Part shown: one piece after another, positions 16,961 through 25,480 of the stretch
Layout of the letters: the number at the start of each line of letters is the position of its first letter
Numbering within the stretch: position 1 is the stretch's first letter
Origin: DATHWB01 sp040905965
GTDB lineage: Bacteria; Actinomycetota; Acidimicrobiia; Spongiisociales; ZC4RG35
Reading direction: 5' to 3'
Length of the DNA stretch: 64,000 nt
Assembly: GCA_040905965.1 (NCBI GenBank)
Contig: JBBDQP010000058.1
Location: 55,877-119,876 of the forward strand
Translations under genes and position numbers: made by a program
The notes under the pieces: model-generated
The model's database searches: none
The model's input: the letters and a program-made list of their open reading frames with translations, nothing else
What the model was told of the DNA's origin: nothing

Positions 16961-17985
16961 AGCGCGGTCCTCTGGGAACGACGCAGCACCAAGAGGAAGA
17001 ACGGTGCGCCGAGAAATGCAGTGACCACGCCGATTGGCAGTTCGGCCGGGCTCATCACTGTTCTCGCCCCGAGATCGGTGGCGACCATGAATGCGGCACC
17101 GAACAGCATCGAGAGCGGAACGACCACCCGGTAGCTGGCGCCGGCGACGAGACGCACCAAATGGGGCACGATGATGCCGACGAAGCCGATGAGGCCGCTC
17201 ACCGAGACGGCTGCGGACGTGGCGAGCGTTGCTGCCACTACCAACAGCAGTCGGATCCGGGCGACGGGGAGACCGAGCGTGCCCGCCTCGTCCTCGCCCA
17301 CCGCCAGCACGTCGAGGTGCCGCCGGAAGACGAAGATCACCACTCCGCTGGCGACGGCGTAAGGAGCGAGCGAGGTCACGTCGCCCCATCCGTTGGTGGA
17401 GAGACGACCCAGGATCCAGACGTAGACCTCACGCAACGTGTCGGTGTTGCGCTGCTGCAGATAGGTCTGCAAGGCGGTGAAGAAGGCAGCGACAGCAACC
17501 CCCGCCAAGATGATCGAGGGACCGGTCCGACCCCCCGCCGCTCGTCCAAGCACGTAGGCAACCGCCACCGCCACCATCGCACCTCCGAAGGCTCCCAGAG
17601 CGATGAACCCGCGCGCTCCGGTGGTGATCGCCACCGTCGCTCCGAGGCCGGCTCCCGCCGCTGCCCCGAGCAGGTACGGGTCGGCGAGCGGGTTCCGGAA
17701 CACTCCCTGATAGGCCGCGCCCGACATTGCCAGGCAAGCCCCGACGAGTGCGCCCAGCACAACGCGCGGCAGCCGCCACGAAAAGAGGATGCTCTGATGG
17801 GCGTCGGAGATCTCCGGGGTTACCACGCCGGGGACCCAGTCGAAAAGGGCAGCGAGGGCGACGCCTGGCTCCAGTCCAGCCGGCCCGATAAGGACTCCGG
17901 CGAACAGAGCGACGACGAGCGCCAGCCCTCCGGTGAAGGCCAGTCGCGGCCGAACCCTGCTCGCCCTGAGCCCGGCCACTGTCAT
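16957..17985 (-). CDS. btuC: Cobalamin/cobinamide ABC transporter permease
   Basis: 342 aa polytopic FecCD-family permease. It has WRLPRVVLGALVGACLAMSGAAYQGVFRNPLADPYLLG near the N-terminus and GLIGFVGIIVPHLVRLV in the C-terminal half, both diagnostic. It is coupled to both neighbours by ATGA overlaps. Confidence 0.92.
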   Translation of the reverse strand: MTVAGLRASRVRPRLAFTGGLALVVALFAGVLIGPAGLEPGVALAALFDWVPGVVTPEISDAHQSILFSWRLPRVVLGALVGACLAMSGAAYQGVFRNPLADPYLLGAAAGAGLGATVAITTGARGFIALGAFGGAMVAVAVAYVLGRAAGGRTGPSIILAGVAVAAFFTALQTYLQQRNTDTLREVYVWILGRLSTNGWGDVTSLAPYAVASGVVIFVFRRHLDVLAVGEDEAGTLGLPVARIRLLLVVAATLATSAAVSVSGLIGFVGIIVPHLVRLVAGASYRVVVPLSMLFGAAFMVATDLGARTVMSPAELPIGVVTAFLGAPFFLLVLRRSQRTAL

Positions 17986-18986
17986 CCATTGCCTCGACTA
18001 CTGAGAGCGTCGGCCACGAGACGGAAGAACTCCACCAGTCGAGGTCCCCAACGAGACGCCAGGTCGTCGTCCAACTCATACAGCGACCCGGAGGACACCG
18101 CCGAGATCGACTCCCACCCTGGTCGGGCGGCGATCGTCTCCGGCGTGTCGCCACAGCAATTGGTGAAGAAAATCAGATCAGGATCGGCCTCGATGATGAA
18201 CTCCACCGAGAGCACCGGATATCCGAAGCCGTCTGTGTCGGCGGGATCGGCGATGTTCTCCAGCCCGAACGCGCCGAAAACTTCGCCGATGAACGTGGAC
18301 GACGTCACCGAGTAGAACGAACCGCCGCCGTCGCTTCCCAACTCGTGGTAGTAGGTGAGTGGCTCGGCCGGGATCTCCACCTCGGCAACAAGGCCCTCGA
18401 TCTCTGCCTGCATCGTCGACGCCAAACTCTCGGCATCGTCGACGAAACCCGTGACCTCGCCAAGGGTCCGGATCTGTTGGTAGGCGTCCTCGATCACTGT
18501 GGCAGCAGGAAGAACCAGCGTCGGGATGCCGACTCCTTCGAGGGAGGCGACGATGCCGTCGATGTCCCCGCCGACGACGACCAGATCGGGCTCGTAGGCG
18601 ACGATCGCCTCCAGATTCGGTGTGAACCCGGACAGATCGGTGACGGGAGCTTCCGCCGGGTAGTACGAGTACTCGTCGACTGCCACGACATTCGACCCTG
18701 CGCCGATGGCAAAGAGCATCTCGGTCGCTGTAGGAGAGAGCGAGACGATCGCCGTCGGAGGGGACTCCACAGTCGTCGTCACTCCTCCCGACTCGACAGT
18801 GACCGGATACCCGGACTGCACCGTGGTCGTGGTGGCGGCCGAAGTGGTGGTCGTCTCGGCCACCGTCGTCGCCGTCACCGCCTCCGTGGTAGTGGTCTCT
18901 TCCGAGACGGATTCACTGCTGCACGCGCCGAGAACCAGCGCAATCGACACAAGCAACGCCGCTAACGGCTTGCGATTCCTGAACAT
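17982..18986 (-). CDS. btuF: Cobalamin/cobinamide-binding lipoprotein of the ABC transporter
   Basis: 334 aa. The lipobox LGAC gives lipidation at Cys22. A Thr-rich linker (about residues 30-58) leads into a helical-backbone (BtuF/FhuD type) periplasmic-binding fold with IVSLSPTATEMLFAIGAGSNVVAVDEYSYYP. ATG 18986 has a strong AGGAGGATGGG SD. It is the first gene behind the cobalamin riboswitch. A Cys-Cys pair in FFTNCCGDTPE is unusual. Confidence 0.92.
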   Translation of the reverse strand: MFRNRKPLAALLVSIALVLGACSSESVSEETTTTEAVTATTVAETTTTSAATTTTVQSGYPVTVESGGVTTTVESPPTAIVSLSPTATEMLFAIGAGSNVVAVDEYSYYPAEAPVTDLSGFTPNLEAIVAYEPDLVVVGGDIDGIVASLEGVGIPTLVLPAATVIEDAYQQIRTLGEVTGFVDDAESLASTMQAEIEGLVAEVEIPAEPLTYYHELGSDGGGSFYSVTSSTFIGEVFGAFGLENIADPADTDGFGYPVLSVEFIIEADPDLIFFTNCCGDTPETIAARPGWESISAVSSGSLYELDDDLASRWGPRLVEFFRLVADALSSRGNG

Positions 18987-19039
18987 CCCATCCTCCTGGG
19001 TCGGAGGATGAAGAGAGAGTTCGACGGCGGGGTCCCGCC

Positions 19040-19190
19040 GGCGGACTACACCTTCACCCGAGGCTTCGTCTGCGCCGTGACACCAGGCGACCTGGCTCGG
19101 CCCCGAGGGGCCTCACAGTTGCGGGACAGCGCCGGTTCGTTCCGGACTTCGCTGATGCCGACGGCAACGCTCACGTGGAGCGATCGGGAC
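19040..19190 (-). promoter_or_regulatory. Cobalamin (B12) riboswitch
   Basis: On the minus strand, the core reads AGTCCGGAACGAACCGG, then GCTGTCCCGCAACTGTGAG (19131-19113), the B12 box GAGCCAGGTCGCCTGG (19098-19083), and the actinobacterial-style 3' segment GAAGCCTCGGGTGAAGG (19067-19051). These match the conserved core of adenosylcobalamin riboswitches in order and spacing. A GC-rich hairpin (CGGCGGG/CCCGCCG, about 19024-19042) sits between the aptamer and the btuF SD and may be the expression platform. Limits are approximate. Confidence 0.9.
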
Positions 19191-19229
19191 ACACGCTAGC
19201 GGACGCAGAACCTCGCTCGTCGATCCGGA

Positions 19230-20390
19230 TCAGCCTTCGGGGGGGCGCGCTCCGAGTTCTGCGTCGACGAAGAGAGTTTCGCCGTCACGCTCGATCTCGA
19301 GTTCGACGACGTCACCGACGCCGTAGTTTCTGATCACCGCGGCGAGGTCGGTGAAGTCTCCGATCCGGTCGCCGTCGACGGCAACCACGATGTCACCCAA
19401 TTGCAGCCCTGCAGCAGCAGCCGCGGTGTCCGGGTTCACTTGCGTGATCACCGAACCCGCCCGACCGGTGGCCGTCGCATCGATCGACACACCGAGGAAT
19501 CCGGGTTCGAATGTGCCCCCGTCGATGATGGCCCGCGCCACCCGATAGGCACGGTCGATCGGGACGGCGAATCCGACGCCGTCGTTGGCGCCGCTGGCCG
19601 AAAAGATCGAAACGTTGATGCCGACGATCCGCCCGAACCTGTCTGCCAGGGGTCCGCCACTGTTCCCCGGATTGATCGAGGCGTCGGTCTGGAGCATCAG
19701 CCGGGGAAGCCCGTCGGGGCCGGGGATCGCCTGATCCACGGCCGAGATGATCCCCGACGTGACCGTCGAGTCGAGACGCCACGGTGAACCGAGCGCGATC
19801 GCGAGTTGACCGGGTCGCGGGTCGTCGTTCAAAGCGAGCGGGGCGGCGGGTAGCCCGGTCAAAGCCACCTCGATGACGGCGATGTCGTTGTCGTCGTCTG
19901 CTCCGATGACGCGGCCGGGAACCCGATCACCGTTGGCGAAGCGGACGAGCACATTCTCCACGCCGACCACGACGTGGGCCGCCGTGAGGATCCGTCCGTT
20001 GCGATCGAAGATCACGCCACTTCCCAGCCCACCGGACTCGAGTTCGATCTGCACGACGGAGGGGAAAAGTGCTTCCGCGACGTCCGCCACCGGTTCGTCG
20101 GACTCGGAACTCACGAGCGGGGCAGTCTCCGGACCCGCCACAGGCGCCGTGTTGTCTGGCGGTGGCACGATCGAAGTGGAGGAGGGCGGCGTTTCGGCCA
20201 TGGACGTCGTCGTAGTCGACTCGGCAGCGACGACGGTGGTTTCGGTTGGGACGGGAGGTCCTGCGAGCCAGCCGATGCCTGCACCGGCGACGAACACGGT
20301 GAGAACGGCGAAGAAGATGACGACCCGCGACGGGGAAGCGTCGTACGGGGGTGTGTCGTCCGTCACCGAGATGTGATCCATATCCAGCAT
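19230..20390 (-). CDS. HtrA/DegP-like membrane-anchored serine protease with PDZ domain (PepD-like)
   Basis: 386 aa. A single membrane helix (residues ~23-43) is followed by a Thr/Pro/Ser-rich linker, a trypsin-like domain with His139 (LTAAHVV), Asp169 (DDDNDIAV) and Ser244 (NPGNSGGP), and a C-terminal PDZ domain (GFLGVSIDATATG... to end). It should sit outside the membrane in envelope protein quality control. ATG 20390 has GGAG 8 nt upstream; a TTG at 20417 is an alternative. It lies downstream of the RR-HK pair, as PepD lies by MprAB in mycobacteria. Confidence 0.92.
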   Translation of the reverse strand: MLDMDHISVTDDTPPYDASPSRVVIFFAVLTVFVAGAGIGWLAGPPVPTETTVVAAESTTTTSMAETPPSSTSIVPPPDNTAPVAGPETAPLVSSESDEPVADVAEALFPSVVQIELESGGLGSGVIFDRNGRILTAAHVVVGVENVLVRFANGDRVPGRVIGADDDNDIAVIEVALTGLPAAPLALNDDPRPGQLAIALGSPWRLDSTVTSGIISAVDQAIPGPDGLPRLMLQTDASINPGNSGGPLADRFGRIVGINVSIFSASGANDGVGFAVPIDRAYRVARAIIDGGTFEPGFLGVSIDATATGRAGSVITQVNPDTAAAAAGLQLGDIVVAVDGDRIGDFTDLAAVIRNYGVGDVVELEIERDGETLFVDAELGARPPEG

Positions 20391-20429
20391 TCCAACGTCT
20401 CCGGCCGCTTGTGCCAACTCATGGATATC

Positions 20430-21605
20430 TCAGCTCTGGTAAACCGGCGGTAAAGCGTCCACCGGCGGTGTGGGCGTGCTCACGCCCCCGGTCGGTATCC
20501 ACACGACGAGGATGGCGCCGCCGTCGACGCGTTTGTCCGACGTCAACCGGCCATGATGCAGCCGAGCCACCTCGCGCACGATGGGCAACCCCAGCCCGCG
20601 TCCGTCGCCCGCCCCTTCCACCACCGCAGGATCGATACCAGGACCCCTGTCCGCAACCGCGAAATACGCCCATCCGTCCACCAGTCCTGTCCCGAGCCTG
20701 ATCGTCGATCCCCGAGGCGACATCCGCAGGGCGTTCTCCACGAGGTTGCCCACGGCCCTGTCGAGGGTGGCACGATCTCCTTCGACGACTGCGGAGTGAG
20801 CATCCAGTTCGATCGACACGCCGGCCGCCTCCAGTCGGGCTGCCCAGTCCTCGGCAACCACTCCCGCCACATCGGAGAGGTCGAGTTCGACCATCACCAC
20901 CTCGTCGACTTCGAGCCGGGCGACGGCGAGTAGTTCCTCGACCATGCGCCCCATCTGGTCACTCGCCCGGGACACGAGCTCACCGGTCTCCCGCCAGTCG
21001 TCCACGGTCGCCTCGGGATCGTCGAGCGCGACCTCGACATTCGACCGGATCACCGCCAACGGGGTACGCAGATCGTGCGATGTCCGGGCCAGGAGATCGC
21101 GCTGAGCGCGAAACGCCCGGTCGAGCCGGTCGAGCATCGCATCGAAGGTACCTGCCATCTGGGTCAGCTCGTCGGGCGGGCCGCTCAATCCGATGCGACG
21201 AGTGAGGTCGGTGGCTTCGATCTCCTGGGCGACGGCAGTGATCCGCGTCAGCGGCTTCAGCGCCCGCCCGGCGGTGAACCAGCCGACCGCGAGCGAGAGC
21301 ACAAAGAGAGCGGCGAATACGAGGAGGGTGATTCCCGCAACCTGGTTGAGGATGAACTCGCGAACAAGGCTTTCGAGCGTGCGGATTTGCTGCTCTTCGA
21401 TTTGGGGGAGGAAGACGATCGTCCCGTCGATCTCGACTGTTCGGCCGCCCGTGACCACCCGTTGGGTCATGGTGAGCCCGCGCACCGCGTCAAGAACAGC
21501 GAGATAGACGACCCCGAGGGCGAGGCCACCGATACCGAAGACCACCGCAGAGGTGATCCACGACAGGCGGAAGCGGAGCGACTTTGTGACCGGCGGAAGA
21601 TCCAT
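20430..21605 (-). CDS. Sensor histidine kinase (MprB-like)
   Basis: 391 aa. Two membrane helices (about 15-37 and 90-112) flank a short extracytoplasmic loop. Then come HAMP, a HisKA domain with the phospho-His in ARTSHDLRTPLAVIRSN, and an HATPase with N-box LVENALRMS, GPGID and GRGLGLPIV. It should pair with the response regulator 46 bp upstream. The protease gene starts 39 bp after its stop, so RR-HK-protease form one unit. Confidence 0.92.
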   Translation of the reverse strand: MDLPPVTKSLRFRLSWITSAVVFGIGGLALGVVYLAVLDAVRGLTMTQRVVTGGRTVEIDGTIVFLPQIEEQQIRTLESLVREFILNQVAGITLLVFAALFVLSLAVGWFTAGRALKPLTRITAVAQEIEATDLTRRIGLSGPPDELTQMAGTFDAMLDRLDRAFRAQRDLLARTSHDLRTPLAVIRSNVEVALDDPEATVDDWRETGELVSRASDQMGRMVEELLAVARLEVDEVVMVELDLSDVAGVVAEDWAARLEAAGVSIELDAHSAVVEGDRATLDRAVGNLVENALRMSPRGSTIRLGTGLVDGWAYFAVADRGPGIDPAVVEGAGDGRGLGLPIVREVARLHHGRLTSDKRVDGGAILVVWIPTGGVSTPTPPVDALPPVYQS

Positions 21606-21650
21606 CCGATCCGAAAGGCTATCGGCTGTCTCCTAAGGCCGAGGTAAACG

Positions 21651-22328
21651 TCACGGAGAGCGCGCCACGTACCCGCGCCCAGGCACCGTCTCGATCACTC
21701 GTGGATCCCCCAGCTTCTTGCGCAGGTTCGAGATCGTCACTCGAACAGTGTTCGTGAACGGATCGGCCATCTCGTCCCAGACATGCTCGAGCAGATGCTC
21801 CTGGCTGTGCACCACGTCCGGATGCAGGAGGAAGTACTCCAGCAAGGCGAACTCCTTGGCGGTCAGACCCAACTCGCGACCGTCGCGTTCCGCGGCGAAT
21901 CGGGCAGGGTCGAGGACGATGTCGCCCAACTCCAAGACCGGGGCGCGATCCTGTTCGCGCCGCAACAGCGCCCGCACCCTCGCTTCCAACTCCGCAAAGG
22001 CGAACGGCTTGACGAGGTAGTCGTCTGCGCCGGCGTCGAGCCCTCGCACCCGGTCGTCGAGCGTGTCGCGTGCCGTCAGCATCAGAATCCGGGGAGGGAT
22101 GCCGTCGAGAGTCGGAACGGTTCCGGCCTTGAGCCCGGTGGCCAGGTCGATCCCGGCACCGTCCGGCAGATTCCAGTCGAGGATGACCAAATCGTGTTCG
22201 GCGCCAACGAGGGTGATCTCAGCTTCCGAAATTGTGCCGACGATGTCCACGGCATGACCACGGCGGGTGAGACCGCGGCGGATGGCGGCCGCGAGATCAG
22301 CCTCGTCTTCGACGATCAGGATGCGCAC
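21651..22328 (-). CDS. OmpR/PhoB-type response regulator (MprA-like)
   Basis: 225 aa. The receiver domain starts VRILIVEDEADLAAAI; phospho-acceptor Asp is in VILDWNLPDG, with TARD and the KPFAFAEL lysine. The C-terminal winged helix ends RVTISNLRKKLGDPRVIETVPGRGYV. GTG 22328 is the natural start; the longer ORF to 22394 adds unrelated residues and overlaps the divergent gene. It probably controls the downstream kinase and HtrA-like protease and responds to envelope stress, by analogy with MprAB. Confidence 0.92.
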   Translation of the reverse strand: MRILIVEDEADLAAAIRRGLTRRGHAVDIVGTISEAEITLVGAEHDLVILDWNLPDGAGIDLATGLKAGTVPTLDGIPPRILMLTARDTLDDRVRGLDAGADDYLVKPFAFAELEARVRALLRREQDRAPVLELGDIVLDPARFAAERDGRELGLTAKEFALLEYFLLHPDVVHSQEHLLEHVWDEMADPFTNTVRVTISNLRKKLGDPRVIETVPGRGYVARSP

Positions 22329-22367
22329 GACCCCAATCTCGCACAGCAGGGTGTTCGAGGCGAGCGG

Positions 22368-22373
22368 TAGCGT
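22368..22373 (+). promoter_or_regulatory. -10 hexamer TAGCGT, 7 nt before ATG 22381
   Basis: Leaderless layout for the beta-phosphoglucomutase-like gene, inside the 52-bp divergent gap with the response regulator. Confidence 0.5.
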
Positions 22374-22380
22374 CTCTGAG

Positions 22381-23106
22381 ATGAGCCGACCCATCGACGC
22401 TCACGCCGCAGTGCTCTTCGATCTCGACGGCGTGCTGACTCCCACCGCAGAAGTCCATCGGAGAGCATGGAAACGCACATTCGATCGCGTTCTCGCCACC
22501 CATGTGGGAGCACAGGCAGATCCGTTCACGACCGACGACTACCTCCGATACGTCGACGGGAAGCCCCGCTTCGACGGCGTGCACAGTTTTCTCGCGGCCC
22601 GCGGGATCGAACTCCCCCAAGGCGAGCCGGATGAAGAGCCGTCGCTCGACTCCGAGACAGGGGTCGGGAACCTCAAGAATCGCGAATTCACTGCGGTCTT
22701 GGGAGAAGAAGGAGTCGACGCCTATCCGGGCTCGGTGGCTCTGCTGGACCATCTTCTGAAGGCGGGCGTGGCGGTGGCGGTCGTGTCGTCGAGCGCCAAT
22801 GCCGAGTCGGTGCTCGAGGCAGCCGGACTCCGCACCCGCTTCGAGGTGATCGTCGACGGGATCGTCGCCCTGCAGCGGGGTCTTCCCGGAAAGCCGGCCC
22901 CCGACACGTTCCTGGCCGCCGCCCGCGAACTCGGGGTGGACGCCGCGGACGCAGTCGTGGTCGAAGACGCTCTGTCCGGCGTCCAAGCCGGCGTGGCGGG
23001 AGGTTTCGGGCTGGTCGTCGGTGTCGACCGCGGAGGCCAAGCAGAGGCGCTGGCAAAGGCGGGGGCGCACGTCGTCGTCTCCGATCTCGCCGAACTCCTT
23101 CCCTGA
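22381..23106 (+). CDS. Beta-phosphoglucomutase-like HAD hydrolase
   Basis: 241 aa. HAD motif I is VLFDLDGVLTPTAEVHRRAW, followed by an alpha cap containing YVDGKPRFDGV, motif II VVSSSAN, motif III lysine in GLPGKPAPDTF and motif IV VVEDALSGVQAG. The TAxxHxxAW cap start is the pattern of beta-phosphoglucomutases associated with GH65 phosphorylases. It converts beta-glucose-1-phosphate to glucose-6-phosphate, which fits the GH65 gene 31 bp downstream. Confidence 0.87.
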   Translation: MSRPIDAHAAVLFDLDGVLTPTAEVHRRAWKRTFDRVLATHVGAQADPFTTDDYLRYVDGKPRFDGVHSFLAARGIELPQGEPDEEPSLDSETGVGNLKNREFTAVLGEEGVDAYPGSVALLDHLLKAGVAVAVVSSSANAESVLEAAGLRTRFEVIVDGIVALQRGLPGKPAPDTFLAAARELGVDAADAVVVEDALSGVQAGVAGGFGLVVGVDRGGQAEALAKAGAHVVVSDLAELLP

Positions 23107-23124
23107 GATGGTCCGGTCCGGCCC

Positions 23125-23130
23125 TAGTGT
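23125..23130 (+). promoter_or_regulatory. -10 hexamer TAGTGT, 7 nt before ATG 23138
   Basis: Gives the GH65 gene its own leaderless promoter just after the upstream stop, and selects ATG 23138 over ATG 23108. Confidence 0.5.
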
Positions 23131-23137
23131 CCGGCCG

Positions 23138-25480
23138 ATGATCGGACGCCACCGGACCGACCTTCCTCCCGACGTGTATCCCAGCGATCCGTGGGCACTC
23201 GTCGAGGAATCGTTCGCTCCTCGGTTCCTCTATCTCACCGAGACGACCTTCGCCCTCTCCAACGGGTATCTCGGCATCCGCGGCACCGTCGACGAGGGGA
23301 CGCCGGTTCACTTGCACGGAACGTTCGTCAACGGATTCCACGAAACGTGGCCCATCACCCATGCCGAGGCGGCGTTCGGGTTGGCACGCACGGGTCAGAC
23401 GATCGTGAACGTACCCGACGCCACGTCCATCCGGGTCGAGGTCGACGGAACCCGACTCTCACTCAACAAGCTGGGGAATCTCACCCAGCGGCGCTGGCTC
23501 GACTTCCGCCAGGGAGTACTCGAGCGTCGGGTCTCTTTCACGGCCGCGTCTGGAACGCAGGCGACCGTGCACTTCCGCCGTCTCGTCTCGCTGGCGATGC
23601 GTGAGGTGGCAGCATTTTCGGTCACGGTGCATGTCGATCGTCCGGCCAGGGTCGTCGTCACCTCCCGGATGGTGAACCGTCAGGACCGTCAGCAGGCCGA
23701 AGATATGACCGAAGATGATCCGCGACTCGCCCAGTCGTTCTCGCACCGTGTGCTCGAACCGCGCGCCGCGACCCTCGACGGGCTGCGCTTCTCTCAGGGT
23801 TGGGTCACGGCCCACAGCGGGCTGGGGCTGATCGCGTCCGTCGACCATCGCCTGTCCCAGCCGGCAGAGGTCGCGCTGAACCGCGACGCCAACGACTTCG
23901 GCCATCGTTTCACCGCAGACGTGACGCCTGAAAGACCTTTCGTGGTAGAGAAGTTCGCCCACTACCGGCGTTGCTCCGAGCGGCCGGAGGAAACGGATCG
24001 GCGGGCAGTGGCAGATGATCTGGACCGGTGCATCGAGATCGGTTTCGACGGCCTGGCAACGGCCCAGGCCGACGTCCTGTCGGCTCTGTGGGATCGTGCC
24101 GACATCGAGGTCGGCACGACGCCGGACACCCAGCGGGCAGTGCGGTGGACGCTGTTCCAGATGTTCCAGGCCAGTGCCCAGTTGAAGGATGGTTCGATTC
24201 CTGCGAAGGGTCTCACCGGCCAGGCGTACGACGGGCACTACTTCTGGGATACCGAGATCTATTTGCTGCCGTTCTTGGCGAGAGCACTCCCGGACAAGGC
24301 GCGCGAGATTCTTCTCCACCGGTACCACATGCTCGACGCGGCACGCCACCGGGCAGCCGAACTGTCACAACGCGGAGCACTGTTTCCATGGCGGACGATC
24401 ACCGGCGAAGAAGCGTCGGCCTACTTCCTGGCAGGCACGGCGCAATACCACATCAATGCAGACGTCACCTACGCCGTCCGGACGTATACCGAGGCGACGG
24501 GAGACGAGGAGTTCCTGTGGGACTTTGGGGTCGAGATCGCCGTCGAGACTGCTCGTCTCTTCGAAGACCTCGGCTTCTACCGGAACAACCGGTTCCACAT
24601 TCATGGCGTGACAGGCCCTGACGAGTACACGGCCCTCGTCGACGACAACGCCTACACGAACGCCATGGCAAGGATGAACATGCGCTACGCCGCCGAGGTG
24701 GCGAGCCGCATGGCAGATGAACAACCGGAGCGGTGGACCGACCTCGTCGACCGGCTCGGAATCGAACCTGATGAGATCACCCGTTGGCGTCTCGCGGCTG
24801 ATGCCATCTACATCCCACACGATCCGGACCTGAATATCACACCCCAAGATGACGACTTCCTGAAAAAGGAGCCGTGGGACTTCGACGGCGTCCCGCCCAC
24901 GAAGTACCCGCTGCTACTCCACTTCCATCCTCTGGTGATCTACCGGTTCCAGGTGCTGAAGCAGGCCGACGTCGTGCTCGCCGACTTCCTGCTCGGCGAA
25001 GAGTTCAGTCCGGAACTGAAGCGGGCCAACTTCGACTACTACGACCCCATCACGACAGGCGACTCGTCATTGTCGGCCAGCGTGCAGGCGATCATGGCTT
25101 CCGAGATCGGCTACGCCGACAAGGCGATGCAGCACTTCATGCACGCACTCTTCATGGACCTGGCCGATCTTGCGGGAAACACCACCGATGGCGTGCACAT
25201 GGCGTCGGCGGGCGGCGTCTGGCTGGCTCTCGTCCACGGCTTCCTCGGACTCCGCCGCCACGGCGACCGTATCTCGTTCAGCCCTCGCCTTCCGGACGAG
25301 TGGGACCATCTGACCGTGAATGTGCCGCATCGCGGGCGACGGCTTCGGATCATGCTGCGGCGAGATCAGATGACCTTCACACTGGACGGCGACCCGCTCG
25401 ACGTCGAGGTCGACAACCAGTCCGTCCATCTCGTTCCAGGATCGACCGAGGTTGCAATCAGTTCGCAGGCGCCACGGTGA
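23138..25480 (+). CDS. GH65 family glycoside phosphorylase (trehalose/kojibiose/maltose type)
   Basis: 780 aa, the usual length. It has the N-terminal beta-sandwich (SNGYLGIRGTVDEGTPVHLHGTFVNGF), the catalytic (alpha/alpha)6 barrel with GQAYDGHYFWDTEIYLLPFL and the general-acid Glu496 in TGPDEYT, and a C-terminal jelly roll. It phosphorolyses an alpha-glucobiose to beta-glucose-1-phosphate and glucose. The exact disaccharide cannot be read here. The neighbouring mutase channels the product to glycolysis. The 3' end overlaps the convergent gene by 23 bp. Confidence 0.92.
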   Translation: MIGRHRTDLPPDVYPSDPWALVEESFAPRFLYLTETTFALSNGYLGIRGTVDEGTPVHLHGTFVNGFHETWPITHAEAAFGLARTGQTIVNVPDATSIRVEVDGTRLSLNKLGNLTQRRWLDFRQGVLERRVSFTAASGTQATVHFRRLVSLAMREVAAFSVTVHVDRPARVVVTSRMVNRQDRQQAEDMTEDDPRLAQSFSHRVLEPRAATLDGLRFSQGWVTAHSGLGLIASVDHRLSQPAEVALNRDANDFGHRFTADVTPERPFVVEKFAHYRRCSERPEETDRRAVADDLDRCIEIGFDGLATAQADVLSALWDRADIEVGTTPDTQRAVRWTLFQMFQASAQLKDGSIPAKGLTGQAYDGHYFWDTEIYLLPFLARALPDKAREILLHRYHMLDAARHRAAELSQRGALFPWRTITGEEASAYFLAGTAQYHINADVTYAVRTYTEATGDEEFLWDFGVEIAVETARLFEDLGFYRNNRFHIHGVTGPDEYTALVDDNAYTNAMARMNMRYAAEVASRMADEQPERWTDLVDRLGIEPDEITRWRLAADAIYIPHDPDLNITPQDDDFLKKEPWDFDGVPPTKYPLLLHFHPLVIYRFQVLKQADVVLADFLLGEEFSPELKRANFDYYDPITTGDSSLSASVQAIMASEIGYADKAMQHFMHALFMDLADLAGNTTDGVHMASAGGVWLALVHGFLGLRRHGDRISFSPRLPDEWDHLTVNVPHRGRRLRIMLRRDQMTFTLDGDPLDVEVDNQSVHLVPGSTEVAISSQAPR

